Part shown: one piece after another, positions 45,022-55,692 of the stretch
Position numbering within the stretch: position 1 is the first letter of the stretch
How the letters are laid out: each line of letters begins with the position of its first letter
Origin: JAQBQH01 sp035607415
Lineage (GTDB): Bacteria; Myxococcota_A; Polyangia; Palsa-1104
DNA: 64,000 bases
NCBI GenBank assembly: GCA_035607415.1
Contig: DATNAQ010000110.1
Location: 1 to 64,000 of the forward strand
Direction: 5' to 3'
Program-made: the position numbers and the translations under genes
Notes under the pieces: generated by a model
What the model saw: only the letters and a program-made list of their open reading frames with translations
Told to the model about the DNA's origin: nothing
The model's database searches: none

Positions 45022-46544
45022 TCACGAGATGCCCTCCAGCGCCACGCGCGCGCCGCGCGGCCGCGCCACGAACGAGCCCTCGAGATGCGGCCCGTCCGCC
45101 CACTGGCACAGCTGATCGAACAGCGCCCCCGCGCGCCGCGTCGCTTCATGCGCCTCGCGCTCGCGCCGCCGCCGCGTCCAGCGATTGTCGGCCGCGCCCG
45201 ACGGATAGGGCAGCGTCGTCCACGCCTCGCGCAGCGGCCTTCCCTCCTGGTCGGTCCACACGAACTCGGGCACCAGGATCCACGACACCTTCCGCCCGTC
45301 GAGCGGCCGCGGCCGCGCCGAGACCACGACGTTGCGCGCATCGTCGGCGAGCAGCCCGTCGAGCCCGACGTGGCCCTGCCATCCCGCGCGCGCGCCGATG
45401 CGCCCGAGCGGCCCCGCCGATCCCGGCGTCATCGCCTTCTCGACGACGCGCGCCGGCTCGCCGACCACCGCCACCATCGTCACGCGCACGCCGCGCGCCA
45501 CCAGCGCCTGCCCCGCCGACAGCCACACGCGCACGAGCGCATCGCACAGCTGCCCCGTCGCCGGCGTGGGCAGCGCCGCCGCGCCGACCAGCTGCGTGTC
45601 GAGCACCAGCCGCACCGTCGGCTGCTCCGGCGGCAGCTCGTCGGGCAGCCGCACCACCAGCTCGCGCGCCATCAGCGAGCGCACCCAATGGATCCGGCGC
45701 GTATCATCGCCCGGCGCATACGCGCGCAAGCGAAAGCAGCCCTCGGTCGGCAGCTTCCGCGCCGGCACACTCTCCGCATCATCGCCGCGCGCCCCCGCCA
45801 CCGTCGCGATGTCGTCGATCGCCGTCGCGCGCGGCAGCACCGTCAGCTTGCCCGCGCCGAGCCGCATCACGCGCGATCGCGTCAGCCCGAACACGTCCTG
45901 CAGCCACAGCTCCGCCGCCGGCACCTCGTACTCGCCGCGCCGCGCCGGCCCCAGCTCCGCCTCCAGCGATACATCGCCTGCCGATGCATCGCCATCCAAT
46001 GCATAGGCTGTCTGCGTATGTCGCGCCACGCCGCCGCGCACGAGCAAACGGAACCCCGCCGGCACGCGCGCGCCGCCGATCGTCAGCTGCTCGGTGAGCG
46101 CGTCGCCCTCGATCGCCATCGCCGGCCGAAAGCCGCGCGCCACCGTCAGCGCGCGCCACGCGTCATCGCCCACCGCCACCAGCGCCGCCCACGTCGCCAT
46201 CACGTACGCGATCCCGAGCCCGCAGAGGCCGAGCACCGACAAGCTCGCCCAACCGACGAGCGCCGCGCCCGCCGTCGCCGCCGCCGCCGTCCACACCAGC
46301 GCGCGCCCCGGCGCCGTCAGCACGTCGAGCGCCTCCAGCCACGAGCGCCTCGCCCCCGCCGCCTCGACGGCGCGCACCAGCATCGCCGCCGCCATCACGC
46401 AAAAGAGCGGCACCAGCGCCGTCAGCCCCGCGCGCATGAGCGGCCCACCGGCGTGCGCCGCGCCGCCGCCGTGCAGGCTCGCGCGCACGACCGCCCACGC
46501 CAACAGCGACGGCACGAACAGCGTCGCCGCGCGCGCCGCTCGCC

Positions 46545-46548
<4 letters not shown>
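45022..46548 (-). CDS. DUF58 family protein
   Basis: 508 residues from the GTG overlapping the moxR-like stop (GTGA). About four membrane helices lie in the first ~140 residues, then a beta-sandwich region, then the DUF58 block with YAPGDDTRRIHWVRSLM, and a vWA-like part (TVRLVLDTQLVG). DUF58 proteins occur with MoxR ATPases and are thought to act with them in assembly or maturation of other proteins. An apparent longer N-terminus lies within the previous gene and is rejected. Confidence 0.9.
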
Positions 46549-48053
<1,505 letters not shown>

Positions 48054-48117
48054 ACCGCGTAGTACGCGGCCGCCGCTCACAACCTGCCGAGCGGCCGGCG
48101 ATCCTGCGCAGTTGCGG

Positions 48118-49149
48118 CTAGTTCGTCGGCGGCGCGACCAGCATCGTCAGCTGGCCGCCACCCGCGGTCGCCGGCGCCGGCGAGAAGTACTTGTAGCCGA
48201 CACCCGCCGAGCTCGCGTCGTAGCCGATGATGCCCGTCATCGCCATGCCCGACGGCCACGTGGTCGTCGCGCTCGGCACCGTGGTCGGCGTCATCGCGCA
48301 CTGGCAATCCGACGACACCGTGAAGTTCTTGTAGTAGTCGGTGCCGATCAGGATCTCCTTGTCGTTCGGCGTCGCCTGCGACGGCGCCGGCATCGTCTTG
48401 GTCGTGCACGCCGCGGTCGCCGTCGCGCCCGCCGACATCGGGATCATGCCGAAGCCGAACACGTACGGCGCCGTCGTGCAGCCCGGCCACGAGCCCGAGT
48501 ACTTCAGATCGGTCGGCGTCCAGTCGAACATCACGATCGCTTCCGACGGCGTGATGGTCGCCATCTGCCAGAAGTTCTTGTTCCAACCCATCGCGCTCGT
48601 GTCGGTCGCGCGCTCGATGTCCGCCTCGGTGAGCCCGGTCAGCGGCGCCGGCGCCGTGCCCGCGCCGTTGTCGGTGATGCTGTCGAGATAGAACGTCTCG
48701 GTGCCGCCCGAGGCGAGCTTCGCCTTGATATAGGTGCCCTTCACCGTGACCTTCTCGCCCGGCATGATCGTCTTCACCGTCGTCTGCACGTTGCACGGAT
48801 GCGTCGACGACGAGCCCGAGCAGGTCAGCTGGATCGCCGAGAAGTCGCCGCCCGCCGCGTCCTGCACGATGAGCTTGGGCGACTTCGAGCTGGGCGTCTG
48901 CACGATCGCGATCACGTTGTCGAGCTCGTAGTCCCCGGGAGCGCCACCGCGCATCGCCGCGATCGTGGCCACCGTGTAGCTCTTCATCGCGGTCGCCATG
49001 TCCATTCCGCCGCCGGTGCCACCACCGCCGCCGCCGGCCATCGACAGATCCGCAGGCGTCAGCGTGCCGTTGTCGCGGCAACCGGCCGCGCCCATCGTGC
49101 ACGCAAAAGCGAAGCCCAAAGCGAAGATCGAAGTGTTCGAGTACCGCAT
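48118..49149 (-). CDS. Lipoprotein of unknown function
   Basis: 343 residues. A clear AGGAGGG ribosome-binding site precedes the ATG by eight bases. The signal peptide ends MGAAGC (lipobox, Cys24), then a Gly/Met/Asp linker (DLSMAGGGGGGTGGGMDM). Residues ~55-170 look like an OB-fold domain (VTVKGTYIKAKLASGGTETF). The C-terminal half has four to six Cys. I recognise no family. It shares a ~120-base intergenic region with the divergent phosphoesterase gene, which includes an AT-rich stretch (AATATTTTTTCC) that may hold promoters for both. Confidence 0.72.
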   Translation of the reverse strand: MRYSNTSIFALGFAFACTMGAAGCRDNGTLTPADLSMAGGGGGGTGGGMDMATAMKSYTVATIAAMRGGAPGDYELDNVIAIVQTPSSKSPKLIVQDAAGGDFSAIQLTCSGSSSTHPCNVQTTVKTIMPGEKVTVKGTYIKAKLASGGTETFYLDSITDNGAGTAPAPLTGLTEADIERATDTSAMGWNKNFWQMATITPSEAIVMFDWTPTDLKYSGSWPGCTTAPYVFGFGMIPMSAGATATAACTTKTMPAPSQATPNDKEILIGTDYYKNFTVSSDCQCAMTPTTVPSATTTWPSGMAMTGIIGYDASSAGVGYKYFSPAPATAGGGQLTMLVAPPTN

Positions 49150-49269
49150 GGAAAAGCCCTCCTGGGTGTGGGTGGATGTCGCTCCCCGGGCGGCGCCTTC
49201 AATATTTTTTCCAACCTCCAAATGCAAGAAAACTTTGAAGGCATCTTCGCGAACTGCGCATTCAAACGC

Positions 49270-50169
49270 ATGCACGCGCAGGCCGCTCGACGCCTCCTTC
49301 TCGCATGCGCCGTCGCTGCCGGCGCCCTCGGCTGCACGGGGTCGCTCGCGCCGCCGTCGCCGCCCGACATGACCCAGGCCTGCACGCCCACGCCCGCCGA
49401 CCCGGCGGGCAGCTTCCGCTTCGCCGTCTTCGGCGACGTCCGCCCCGCCGAGCCCAACGACAGCCCCAACTACCCGACCGCCATCGTCACCGGGCTGTTC
49501 CAGCAGATCGCCGCGCAGTCGCCGAGCTTCGTCGTCGGCACCGGCGACTACATGTTCGCGTCGAGCTCCACCGAGGTGAACGCGCAGCTGCCGCTCCTGC
49601 TCGGCGCCGAGCAGGCCTTCAGCGGTCCCATCTACCACGCGCTCGGCAACCACGAGTGCACCGGCGCCACCGCCTCCAACTGTCCCGCCTTCAACGAGAC
49701 GTCGAACATGCGCGCCTTCATGACCAAGATGCTGCCGCCGGGCACGACGACGCCGTACTACCGCGTCGACTTCGACACCGGCGCCGGCAAGGCCAAGCTC
49801 GTGGTCATCGCCGCCAACGCGTGGAGCGACACGCAGGCCACCTGGCTCGAGCACGAGCTCGCCGATCCGACCGCGTATACGTTCGTCGTGCGCCACGAGG
49901 CCGCGTCGGTGAAGGCCACCGCCGGCGCCGCCGCCTCCGAGGCCATCGTCGCCAAGCATCCGCTCACGCTCGAGCTCCTCGGCCACTTCCACGAGTACCA
50001 GAAGCTCGACGAGCGCCACATCATCAGCGGCAACGGTGGCGCGCCGCTGTCGTTCGGCAACTACGGCTTCCTGCTCGTCGACCTTCTCACCAACGGCAAC
50101 CTCTCGGTGAGCGAGATCGATCAAGCGACCGGCAGCGCCACCGACACCTTCACCATCTGCCCCTATTAG
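49270..50169 (+). CDS. Lipoprotein metallophosphoesterase
   Basis: 299 residues. The signal peptide ends GALGC (lipobox, ~Cys21), followed by a short PPDMTQAC linker. Calcineurin-like motifs are in order: FGDVRP (Asp of block 1, with Arg where His is usual), VGTGDYMF, LGNHECTG, VVRHEAAS and LGHFHEYQ. The dinuclear metal site is therefore mostly intact, though the replaced His may alter it. Substrate is unknown. No ribosome-binding site is obvious; CATTCA lies five bases before the ATG. Confidence 0.82.
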   Translation: MHAQAARRLLLACAVAAGALGCTGSLAPPSPPDMTQACTPTPADPAGSFRFAVFGDVRPAEPNDSPNYPTAIVTGLFQQIAAQSPSFVVGTGDYMFASSSTEVNAQLPLLLGAEQAFSGPIYHALGNHECTGATASNCPAFNETSNMRAFMTKMLPPGTTTPYYRVDFDTGAGKAKLVVIAANAWSDTQATWLEHELADPTAYTFVVRHEAASVKATAGAAASEAIVAKHPLTLELLGHFHEYQKLDERHIISGNGGAPLSFGNYGFLLVDLLTNGNLSVSEIDQATGSATDTFTICPY

Positions 50170-50185
50170 CTGCTATCAACATTGA

Positions 50186-51295
50186 ATGCGGCCCGGCCTC
50201 GCGCTCGCGCTCGCGCTCGTGGCGTCGGCGGCCGCGACGACGGCGCGCGCCGAGTCGGTGCCGATCGCGATCGCGCCGTTTGCCGGCCGCTGCTTCGACG
50301 CCGCCACGCTCGCCGAGCACGTGCGCGCGCACGTCGACGGGCCGGTCACCGTCGGTGCACCGCCGCGCGGCGCCGGCCATCAGGAGGTGCACGTCTCCGA
50401 GCGTGCCGGCACCGTGACCCTGCAGGTCACCGCGCGCGACGCCCGCGGCGGCGTCGTCGGCAGCGCGCGCCACTTCGTGCCCGCCGACGACTGCGCCGCG
50501 GCGCTCGAGGTCGCCGCGCTCATCCTCGCGCGTGCCGCGCTGCCGCTCAACGCCGTCGAGCCGCGCCTGCACAAGACGCCCAGGCCGCCGCGGCCCGAGC
50601 CGGCGAAACCCGAGCCGCCGCCGTCGCCGCCGTCGCCGGAGACGGAGCCGCCCCAGCCGCCGCCGGCGCCGACTCCGCCACCGAAGCCCCAGGTCATCAT
50701 CATCGAAAAGCCGGTGCCGGTGCCGACGCCGACGCCGGCGCCGCTGCCGCCCGGCGCCTATCTCCTCCGCCTGCGCGGCCCCGATCATCGCCTCGTCGGC
50801 GAGCTGTGGGCCGCCGTCTACGGCGCCTTCGCCCTCGACGGCAACGGCGCCGACGAGCCCGCCGGCGAGCTCGGCCTCGGTCTGCGTCGCGGCCACTTCG
50901 GCGCCGCCCTGCGCGGCGACGTCGAGGGCGACTTCGAGGTCAAGTCGTCGAACGGCTACGCCGTCGATCTGCGCCGCGCCCAGATCGCCGTCGAGGCCCA
51001 CGCCGACGTCCCCGTCCGCGTCGGTGCCTTCCGCTTCGTGCTCGGCCCGACCGTGCCTTTGTGGAGCGCGCGCCCGAGCGGCGTCCCGCACCCGGAGACC
51101 CACGTCATCGTCTCGCTCGGCTTCACCGCCCGCGCGCTCTATCGCCTCGACATCGGCCGCATTTTCGTCATGGCCGGGGCTACCTTCGACGTCGCCTTCT
51201 GGCGCGAGCAGCTCAGCCTCACCGGCGTCGGCGCCATCGCCCGCACGCCGCTCTTCGAGGTCGGCCCGATCCTGGGCTTTGGTGTGAATTTATAG
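50186..51295 (+). CDS. Exported protein with Pro-rich linker and beta-barrel-like C-terminus
   Basis: 369 residues. A signal peptide (LALALALVASAAATTARA) precedes a ~100-residue domain with one Cys pair (GRCFDAATL, ADDCAAALE). A Pro/Glu/Lys linker of ~60 residues follows (~128-185), then a ~170-residue region of amphipathic strands ending in FGVNL, whose terminal aromatic/hydrophobic pattern suits an outer-membrane barrel or porin-like domain. No family is recognised. TATCAA lies six bases before the ATG. The neighbouring downstream gene is an ECF sigma factor. Confidence 0.68.
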   Translation: MRPGLALALALVASAAATTARAESVPIAIAPFAGRCFDAATLAEHVRAHVDGPVTVGAPPRGAGHQEVHVSERAGTVTLQVTARDARGGVVGSARHFVPADDCAAALEVAALILARAALPLNAVEPRLHKTPRPPRPEPAKPEPPPSPPSPETEPPQPPPAPTPPPKPQVIIIEKPVPVPTPTPAPLPPGAYLLRLRGPDHRLVGELWAAVYGAFALDGNGADEPAGELGLGLRRGHFGAALRGDVEGDFEVKSSNGYAVDLRRAQIAVEAHADVPVRVGAFRFVLGPTVPLWSARPSGVPHPETHVIVSLGFTARALYRLDIGRIFVMAGATFDVAFWREQLSLTGVGAIARTPLFEVGPILGFGVNL

Positions 51296-51364
51296 CGACT
51301 TGCGCGTGACGCTTTTTTTGAAGCCGCTGGTACGCACCGGGCATACAGTGTTGGGGATTGACGG

Positions 51365-51943
51365 ATGCTGTTCGCTTCCATTTTGAGGCTCATGCCGGTC
51401 GACCGTGAAAAAGCGCGGTCGCAGCCGGCGCCGCTCACCCTCGAGGACGTCTACCGCGACCACTTCGACTTCGTGTTCCGCCAGGCCTCGCGCCTCGGCG
51501 GCCCCGGTCTCGACTCCGAGGACGCGGCCCAGGAAGTCTTCATGGTGGTCGCGCGCAAGCTCCACACCTTCGACGCCACGTCGCTGATCACGACCTGGCT
51601 CTACGGCATCACCCTCAACGTCGTGCGCTCGCAGCGCCGCCGCGCGCGCATCCGCCGCCTCTTCGAGCTCGGCCAGACGCAGGAGCAGAAGTCGCACGTG
51701 CCGGTGCGCTCGCTCGATCGCGCCGAGGTGCTCGACGCGCATCGCATCGCCTACACGATCCTCGACAAGCTCGCGCCGAAGAAGCGCGAGGCCTTCATCC
51801 TCGCCGAGTTCGAAGGGCTGTCGTGCGAGGAGATCGCGCAGCTCACCGACTCGAAGACCGAGACCGTCTGGTCGCGGCTCCATTACGCCCGCAAAGAATT
51901 CAGCGAGCGCCTCGACGCGCATATGAAGAAGGCGAAGCAGTGA
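51365..51943 (+). CDS. ECF-type sigma-70 factor
   Basis: 192 residues with sigma region 2 (EDVYRDHFDFVFRQASRLGG, DAAQEVFMVVARKLHTF) and region 4 (LSCEEIAQLTDSKTETVWSRL). Region 3 and region 1.1 are absent, as in extracytoplasmic-function sigma factors. A second ATG 27 bases downstream (MPVDREK) is an alternative start. Its stop overlaps the next gene as GTGA, so it is coupled to the FecR-like gene, its likely partner. TACAGT lies 15 bases before the start. Confidence 0.93.
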   Translation: MLFASILRLMPVDREKARSQPAPLTLEDVYRDHFDFVFRQASRLGGPGLDSEDAAQEVFMVVARKLHTFDATSLITTWLYGITLNVVRSQRRRARIRRLFELGQTQEQKSHVPVRSLDRAEVLDAHRIAYTILDKLAPKKREAFILAEFEGLSCEEIAQLTDSKTETVWSRLHYARKEFSERLDAHMKKAKQ

Positions 51944-53118
51944 GCGTCGCCTGGGAAAATTCGGAGGCGCGTGAGGTCACGCGCCGGGCAGGGCGGGTCG
52001 ACGCCAATCCGCCGGCCGGCGCGCGGGCGCGCGTGTGGCAGACGCTGCAGCAGCGGCGCGCGCGCGAGGTCGAGCGGCCGGCGCGCCGTCGGCTCGGCTG
52101 GGCCATGTTCGCCGCCGGCGCCGCGTGCGCCGCCACCATCGCCTTCGTGCTGGTGCCGCGCAGCCGCGGCACGGACCTGACGATCTCGGCGTCGGCCGAG
52201 GCGGCGACGATCGATCTCGCCGGCGACGGCCGCGTCGTCGCCGGGCCGGGCACGTTGGCGCACTTCTACCGTCAAGACGGCGCGGTCACGCTCACCGTCG
52301 AGCGCGGCTCGCTGCTCGCGCACGTCAAGCCGCGCAAGTCGAACGCGCCCTTCGTGATCGAGACGCCGGCGTTCCGCGCGCGCGTCGTCGGCACGGTGCT
52401 GCGCGTGGTGGCGCACGACGACGCCTCGGCGTCGATCGCCGTCGGCCACGGCGCCGTCGAGGTGACGCCGCGCGGCGGCTCGCCACGCATCGTGCGCACC
52501 GGCGAGCGTTGGCCGGCTACGTCGCAGGATGTGCCGAGCGCCGACGAGATCGCGCGCATGGGCGCCGCCGATCTCGAGGGCGCGGATCTGGCGTCTTTCG
52601 GCGCGGCGTCGATCGCGCGCCCTGCGACGCCGGCTCCCGCGCCGAAACCTTCGTGCGCCTCGATGCACGGTGAAGAAGCGATCGACTGCTGGCTCGCCAT
52701 TGCAGATGGCGCCGAAAGCACCGACGGCGCCGCCGGCGTGCGCGCCGAGAGCGCGCTGTACCAGGCGGGCTGGATCCGCATGCACGAGCTCCACGACGCC
52801 GCCTTCGCGCTCGGCATCTGGGAGCGCCAGCGCTCGCGCTTCCCGCGCGGCGTGCTCTTCGACGAGGCGCAGACGTCGATCATCGACGCGCTGGTGGCGC
52901 TGCATCGCACGCGCGCCGCCGAGGTCGAGATCGCCGACTACCTGCGCGCGCATCCGACGGGCCTGCGCTCGGCGGAGATGCACTTCGTGCGCGGCACGCT
53001 GCTCGCCGCCGAGGACGGCAGCTGCCGTCGCGCGGCACACGAGCTCGACCTCGCGCTCGCGCATCCGTCGTCGCCGTGGGCGTCGCGCGCGCGTGCGGCG
53101 CGGGCCCGCTGCCGCTGA
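51940..53118 (+). CDS. FecR-like membrane protein, possible sigma-factor partner
   Basis: 392 residues. A cytoplasmic N-terminus (~45 residues) and one membrane helix (LGWAMFAAGAACAATIAFVLV) precede a FecR-type beta domain (VERGSLLAHVKPRKSNAPFV, ETPAFRARVVGTVLRVVA) and a helical TPR-like C-terminus (~235-390) with a Cys pair. FecR domains sense outer signals and act on ECF sigma factors. The GTGA overlap with the sigma gene supports pairing. Whether it is an anti-sigma factor is inference. Confidence 0.82.
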   Translation: MSVAWENSEAREVTRRAGRVDANPPAGARARVWQTLQQRRAREVERPARRRLGWAMFAAGAACAATIAFVLVPRSRGTDLTISASAEAATIDLAGDGRVVAGPGTLAHFYRQDGAVTLTVERGSLLAHVKPRKSNAPFVIETPAFRARVVGTVLRVVAHDDASASIAVGHGAVEVTPRGGSPRIVRTGERWPATSQDVPSADEIARMGAADLEGADLASFGAASIARPATPAPAPKPSCASMHGEEAIDCWLAIADGAESTDGAAGVRAESALYQAGWIRMHELHDAAFALGIWERQRSRFPRGVLFDEAQTSIIDALVALHRTRAAEVEIADYLRAHPTGLRSAEMHFVRGTLLAAEDGSCRRAAHELDLALAHPSSPWASRARAARARCR

Positions 53119-53127
53119 CCGAGGATC

Positions 53128-54285
53128 ATGCGCGCGCTGTTGCTCCTCGCCATCGCCGGCTCGCTCGCGAGCGCCGGCTGCAAGCGCACCGACGTCGTCG
53201 GCACGCTCGGCTGCACCACCTCGCGCGACTGCACGCCGCCCGACACTATCTGCTCCGCTGACGGCCGCTGCGTGCCCGGCTGCAACGGCGATCCCACCGC
53301 CTGCGTCGGCGGCTCGACCTGCAACACCGACACCGGCGAGTGCGAAGGCGGCGGCCTCGGCGCCACCTGCGACGGCGACGACGACTGCGATCCGCCCGAC
53401 ATCGTCTGCCGCGTCGCCACCAACACCTGCGAGGCCGGCTGCACCGTCAACCCGAGCGCCTGCGCCAGCGACGAGACCTGCGACCCGACGAGCGGCCACT
53501 GCTGCTCGCCGCCCGGCGTCGGCACCTGCCCCGCCATCACGCCGCCGATGATGACGTGCAACAGCGACTCCGAGTGCCCCGACGCGCCGACCAACATCTG
53601 CTCCGGCGGCGTATGCGTGCCCGGCTGCACCACCGGCGGCCTGTGCGCGCTCCCGCTCGCCTGCAACCCGACGAGCGGCCACTGCGAGCCGCCCTCCGCC
53701 AGCTGCGCGCGTGACACCGACTGCGACTCCGGCTCCTCCTGCACGCAGATCGGCAACTGCGTCGTGCTCGCCTACGCCGGCCCCACCGCCTGCCAGGGCG
53801 GCACCGCGGTCACGTACACCTGCGCGACCAAGACGACGCCGACGAGCTTCCAAGACTGCGTCGGCACCGCCGGCCCCGTCGGCTGCCCGTACTGCATCGA
53901 CAATAGCTGCCTGCACTCCGGCCTGTGCAAGAGCTCCGACGACTGCCACGGCGGCGACGGCTGCATCAGCGGCCTCTGCCGCGTGCTCGCGCCGCAATGC
54001 CCCGAGAGCGCAATCGTCCCCCTCGCCGACGTCGTGCACGGCACCTACGCCGCCGGCAAGGAGCTCTGCGTGAAAGGCACCGTCCAGTCCGCCAAGAGCG
54101 GCGTCGACGGCATGTTCGAGATCCGCCTCGACTCCAGCCCCTACCTCTACGTCGACATCGAGCCCATGTACGGCGTCGCGCCGCCCACCGTCGGCGCCGC
54201 CATCACCGTCCACGGCACCGTCCGCTGGGACGACGGCCACAAAGACCGCGAGCTCCTCCCCGTCGACTGGTACACCAACAACTAG
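53128..54285 (+). CDS. Cys-rich lipoprotein with OB-like C-terminus
   Basis: 385 residues. The signal peptide ends ASAGC (lipobox, ~Cys18). The first ~270 residues have ~40 Cys in Dickkopf-like repeats (CTTSRDCTPPDTIC, CNSDSECPDAPTNIC). The final ~90 residues resemble an OB fold (ELCVKGTVQSAKSG, GAAITVHGTVRWDDGHKD). Such Cys-rich surface proteins are frequent in myxobacteria. It follows the sigma/FecR pair by nine bases and could be its target or third member. Confidence 0.78.
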   Translation: MRALLLLAIAGSLASAGCKRTDVVGTLGCTTSRDCTPPDTICSADGRCVPGCNGDPTACVGGSTCNTDTGECEGGGLGATCDGDDDCDPPDIVCRVATNTCEAGCTVNPSACASDETCDPTSGHCCSPPGVGTCPAITPPMMTCNSDSECPDAPTNICSGGVCVPGCTTGGLCALPLACNPTSGHCEPPSASCARDTDCDSGSSCTQIGNCVVLAYAGPTACQGGTAVTYTCATKTTPTSFQDCVGTAGPVGCPYCIDNSCLHSGLCKSSDDCHGGDGCISGLCRVLAPQCPESAIVPLADVVHGTYAAGKELCVKGTVQSAKSGVDGMFEIRLDSSPYLYVDIEPMYGVAPPTVGAAITVHGTVRWDDGHKDRELLPVDWYTNN

Positions 54286-54584
54286 AACTCCCACTGTTGC
54301 ATCGGCCACGAGCGAGCTCGCAGCGAAGCTCGGCAACCACCGTCGAGGATCGCCGGCTTCGAAGCGAGCCACCGCCGGTCAGGGGCGCCACTTCACACTC
54401 GTCACGGGTGGTGCGGGCTAGCACCGTCGGTGCGCAGCAGGCCCGCCCCCTCTTGGCGATGGAAGCGTCTCGATCCCACCACCGCCGATCGGCGCTCGGC
54501 ACGGTTCAGGACTACGCGAACGGCGCCCCCCGCCCGTCAGCCAGGTCTCGCCCCAAGCCCCACACCGACCAACAGGCGCCTCGC
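54286..54584. other. Non-coding gap with palindromes
   Basis: 299 bases between convergent genes, with no convincing frame. It holds GAGCGAGCTCGC near 54312, GCACC-GTC-GGTGC at 54421-54433 and CGCCGATCGGCG at ~54484. The region could hold bidirectional termination but lacks a T run. Confidence 0.5.
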
Positions 54585-54953
54585 CTACGACGCCTTCAAC
54601 CTGAACTGATCCACATTCGCCAACAGCGTCTCCAGCCTGATCGGCTTCCGCAAAAACGCCGCCGCCCCATCCGGCGGCGGCAGATCCCCCGCCGCCGAGA
54701 TCACCACCACCGGCACCCGCGCCAGCTCCGCGTCGCGCCGCATCGCCGCCAGCATCTGCCACCCATTCATCACCGGCATCCACAAATCGAGCAGCACCAA
54801 ACAGGGATCCCCCGCCGCCCGAATCCCCGCCAGCCCCTCCTCGCCATTGGCCGCCTGCACCACCCGAAAACCCTCGTCTTCGAGCAGGGACGCCATGGTC
54901 TCCCTGATTCCGTCGTCATCCTCGACGAGCACGATGGTCTTCGGATCAGCCAC
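54585..54953 (-). CDS. Single-domain response regulator
   Basis: 122 residues, a receiver domain only: acidic cluster LVEDDDG, phosphoacceptor Asp56 in LLDLWMP, Thr/Ser position in VVVISAAG and conserved Lys in FLRKPIRLE. No output domain, so it probably works by protein contact. The GTG start follows a G run after TACGAT; longer readings extend into the divergent TetR promoter and are rejected. No kinase is adjacent. Confidence 0.88.
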   Translation of the reverse strand: MADPKTIVLVEDDDGIRETMASLLEDEGFRVVQAANGEEGLAGIRAAGDPCLVLLDLWMPVMNGWQMLAAMRRDAELARVPVVVISAAGDLPPPDGAAAFLRKPIRLETLLANVDQFRLKAS

Positions 54954-54961
54954 GCCCCCCC

Positions 54962-54967
54962 ATCGTA
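54962..54967 (-). promoter_or_regulatory. TACGAT -10-like hexamer before the receiver gene
   Basis: On the minus strand TACGAT ends eight bases before the GTG. The intervening GGGGGGG run may also serve as ribosome-binding site, so a leaderless message is not certain. Confidence 0.35.
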
Positions 54968-55014
54968 CCCGCCCGGCCCCGCCGCTCGCAATGCGTCGCG
55001 AATGCACACTTGAC

Positions 55015-55041
55015 TGACCAGCGGTCACTGACCTATGGTCA
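55015..55041 (+). promoter_or_regulatory. Twin TetR operators overlapping a promoter
   Basis: Two perfect inverted repeats, TGACC-AGC-GGTCA (55015-55027) and TGACC-TAT-GGTCA (55029-55041), are 14 bases centre to centre. TTGACT (55010) and TATGGT (55034) make a -35/-10 pair with an 18-base spacer, so bound repressor would block it. The site lies 10 bases before the tetR ATG. Confidence 0.75.
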
Positions 55042-55050
55042 CCGACCGTA

Positions 55051-55692
55051 ATGGCCGCCCAGCGCACCGCCCGCCAACTCCGCGCCGACGACACCAAGGC
55101 GCGCCTCTTCGCCGCCGCGTCGGAGCTGTTTGCCACGCGGGGATATCACGCCACCACCGTCGACGCCATCGCCAAGCGCGCGGGCGTGGCCAAGGGCACC
55201 TTCTTCGTGCACTACGCGACCAAGGACGCCGTCATCACCGACCTCGTGCGCATCCAGACGCGCCAGGCAAAAAAGGCGCGCGCCGCGGCGCTGCCCGACG
55301 GGCCGCTCGCCGCGCTGCGCGCCACCGTGCTCATGCTCGGCGAGCAGGCCGGCTTCTCGCGCGAGATCAGCCGCGCCGTGCTCTCGGCGACGCTCGACAA
55401 CGCGCACGTCGCCGGCGACGCCACCACGCTCTTCGGCAGCGTCATGGACGACATGATCGTCGACGCGCGCGCCGTCGTCGGCACCAAGCACGGCGAAGGC
55501 TTCGCCCGCGCGCTCATGGGCTCGTATCTCGGCGCCGCGTTCCACTTCTGCTCGAATCGCACGTCGGGGGGACTGGTCGAGCTGCTCACGCCGCTCGTCG
55601 ACGCCAACATCGAAGGATTCACGGAGGCATCGCATGCGCACGCACCTCGCGCTCGTCCTCGTCGCGGCCGCCGCGATCGGCTGCGCAAATAA
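55051..55692 (+). CDS. TetR family transcriptional regulator
   Basis: 213 residues. The N-terminal helix-turn-helix (~18-62) reads LFAAASELFATRGYHATTVD, AIAKRAGVAKGTFFVHYATK, typical TetR. The ligand domain has no recognisable subfamily. The last ~20 residues are Arg-rich and come from a 59-base overlap with the next gene, so they may be dispensable. Two perfect palindromes upstream suggest autoregulation. The overlapping esterase is the best candidate target, which is inference. Confidence 0.92.
   Translation: MAAQRTARQLRADDTKARLFAAASELFATRGYHATTVDAIAKRAGVAKGTFFVHYATKDAVITDLVRIQTRQAKKARAAALPDGPLAALRATVLMLGEQAGFSREISRAVLSATLDNAHVAGDATTLFGSVMDDMIVDARAVVGTKHGEGFARALMGSYLGAAFHFCSNRTSGGLVELLTPLVDANIEGFTEASHAHAPRARPRRGRRDRLRK

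Noticed and set aside
55634..55692. tetR as a frameshifted gene because of its Arg-rich end
   Set aside because: The regulator is complete before the overlap; the tail simply reads through the start of the esterase gene.
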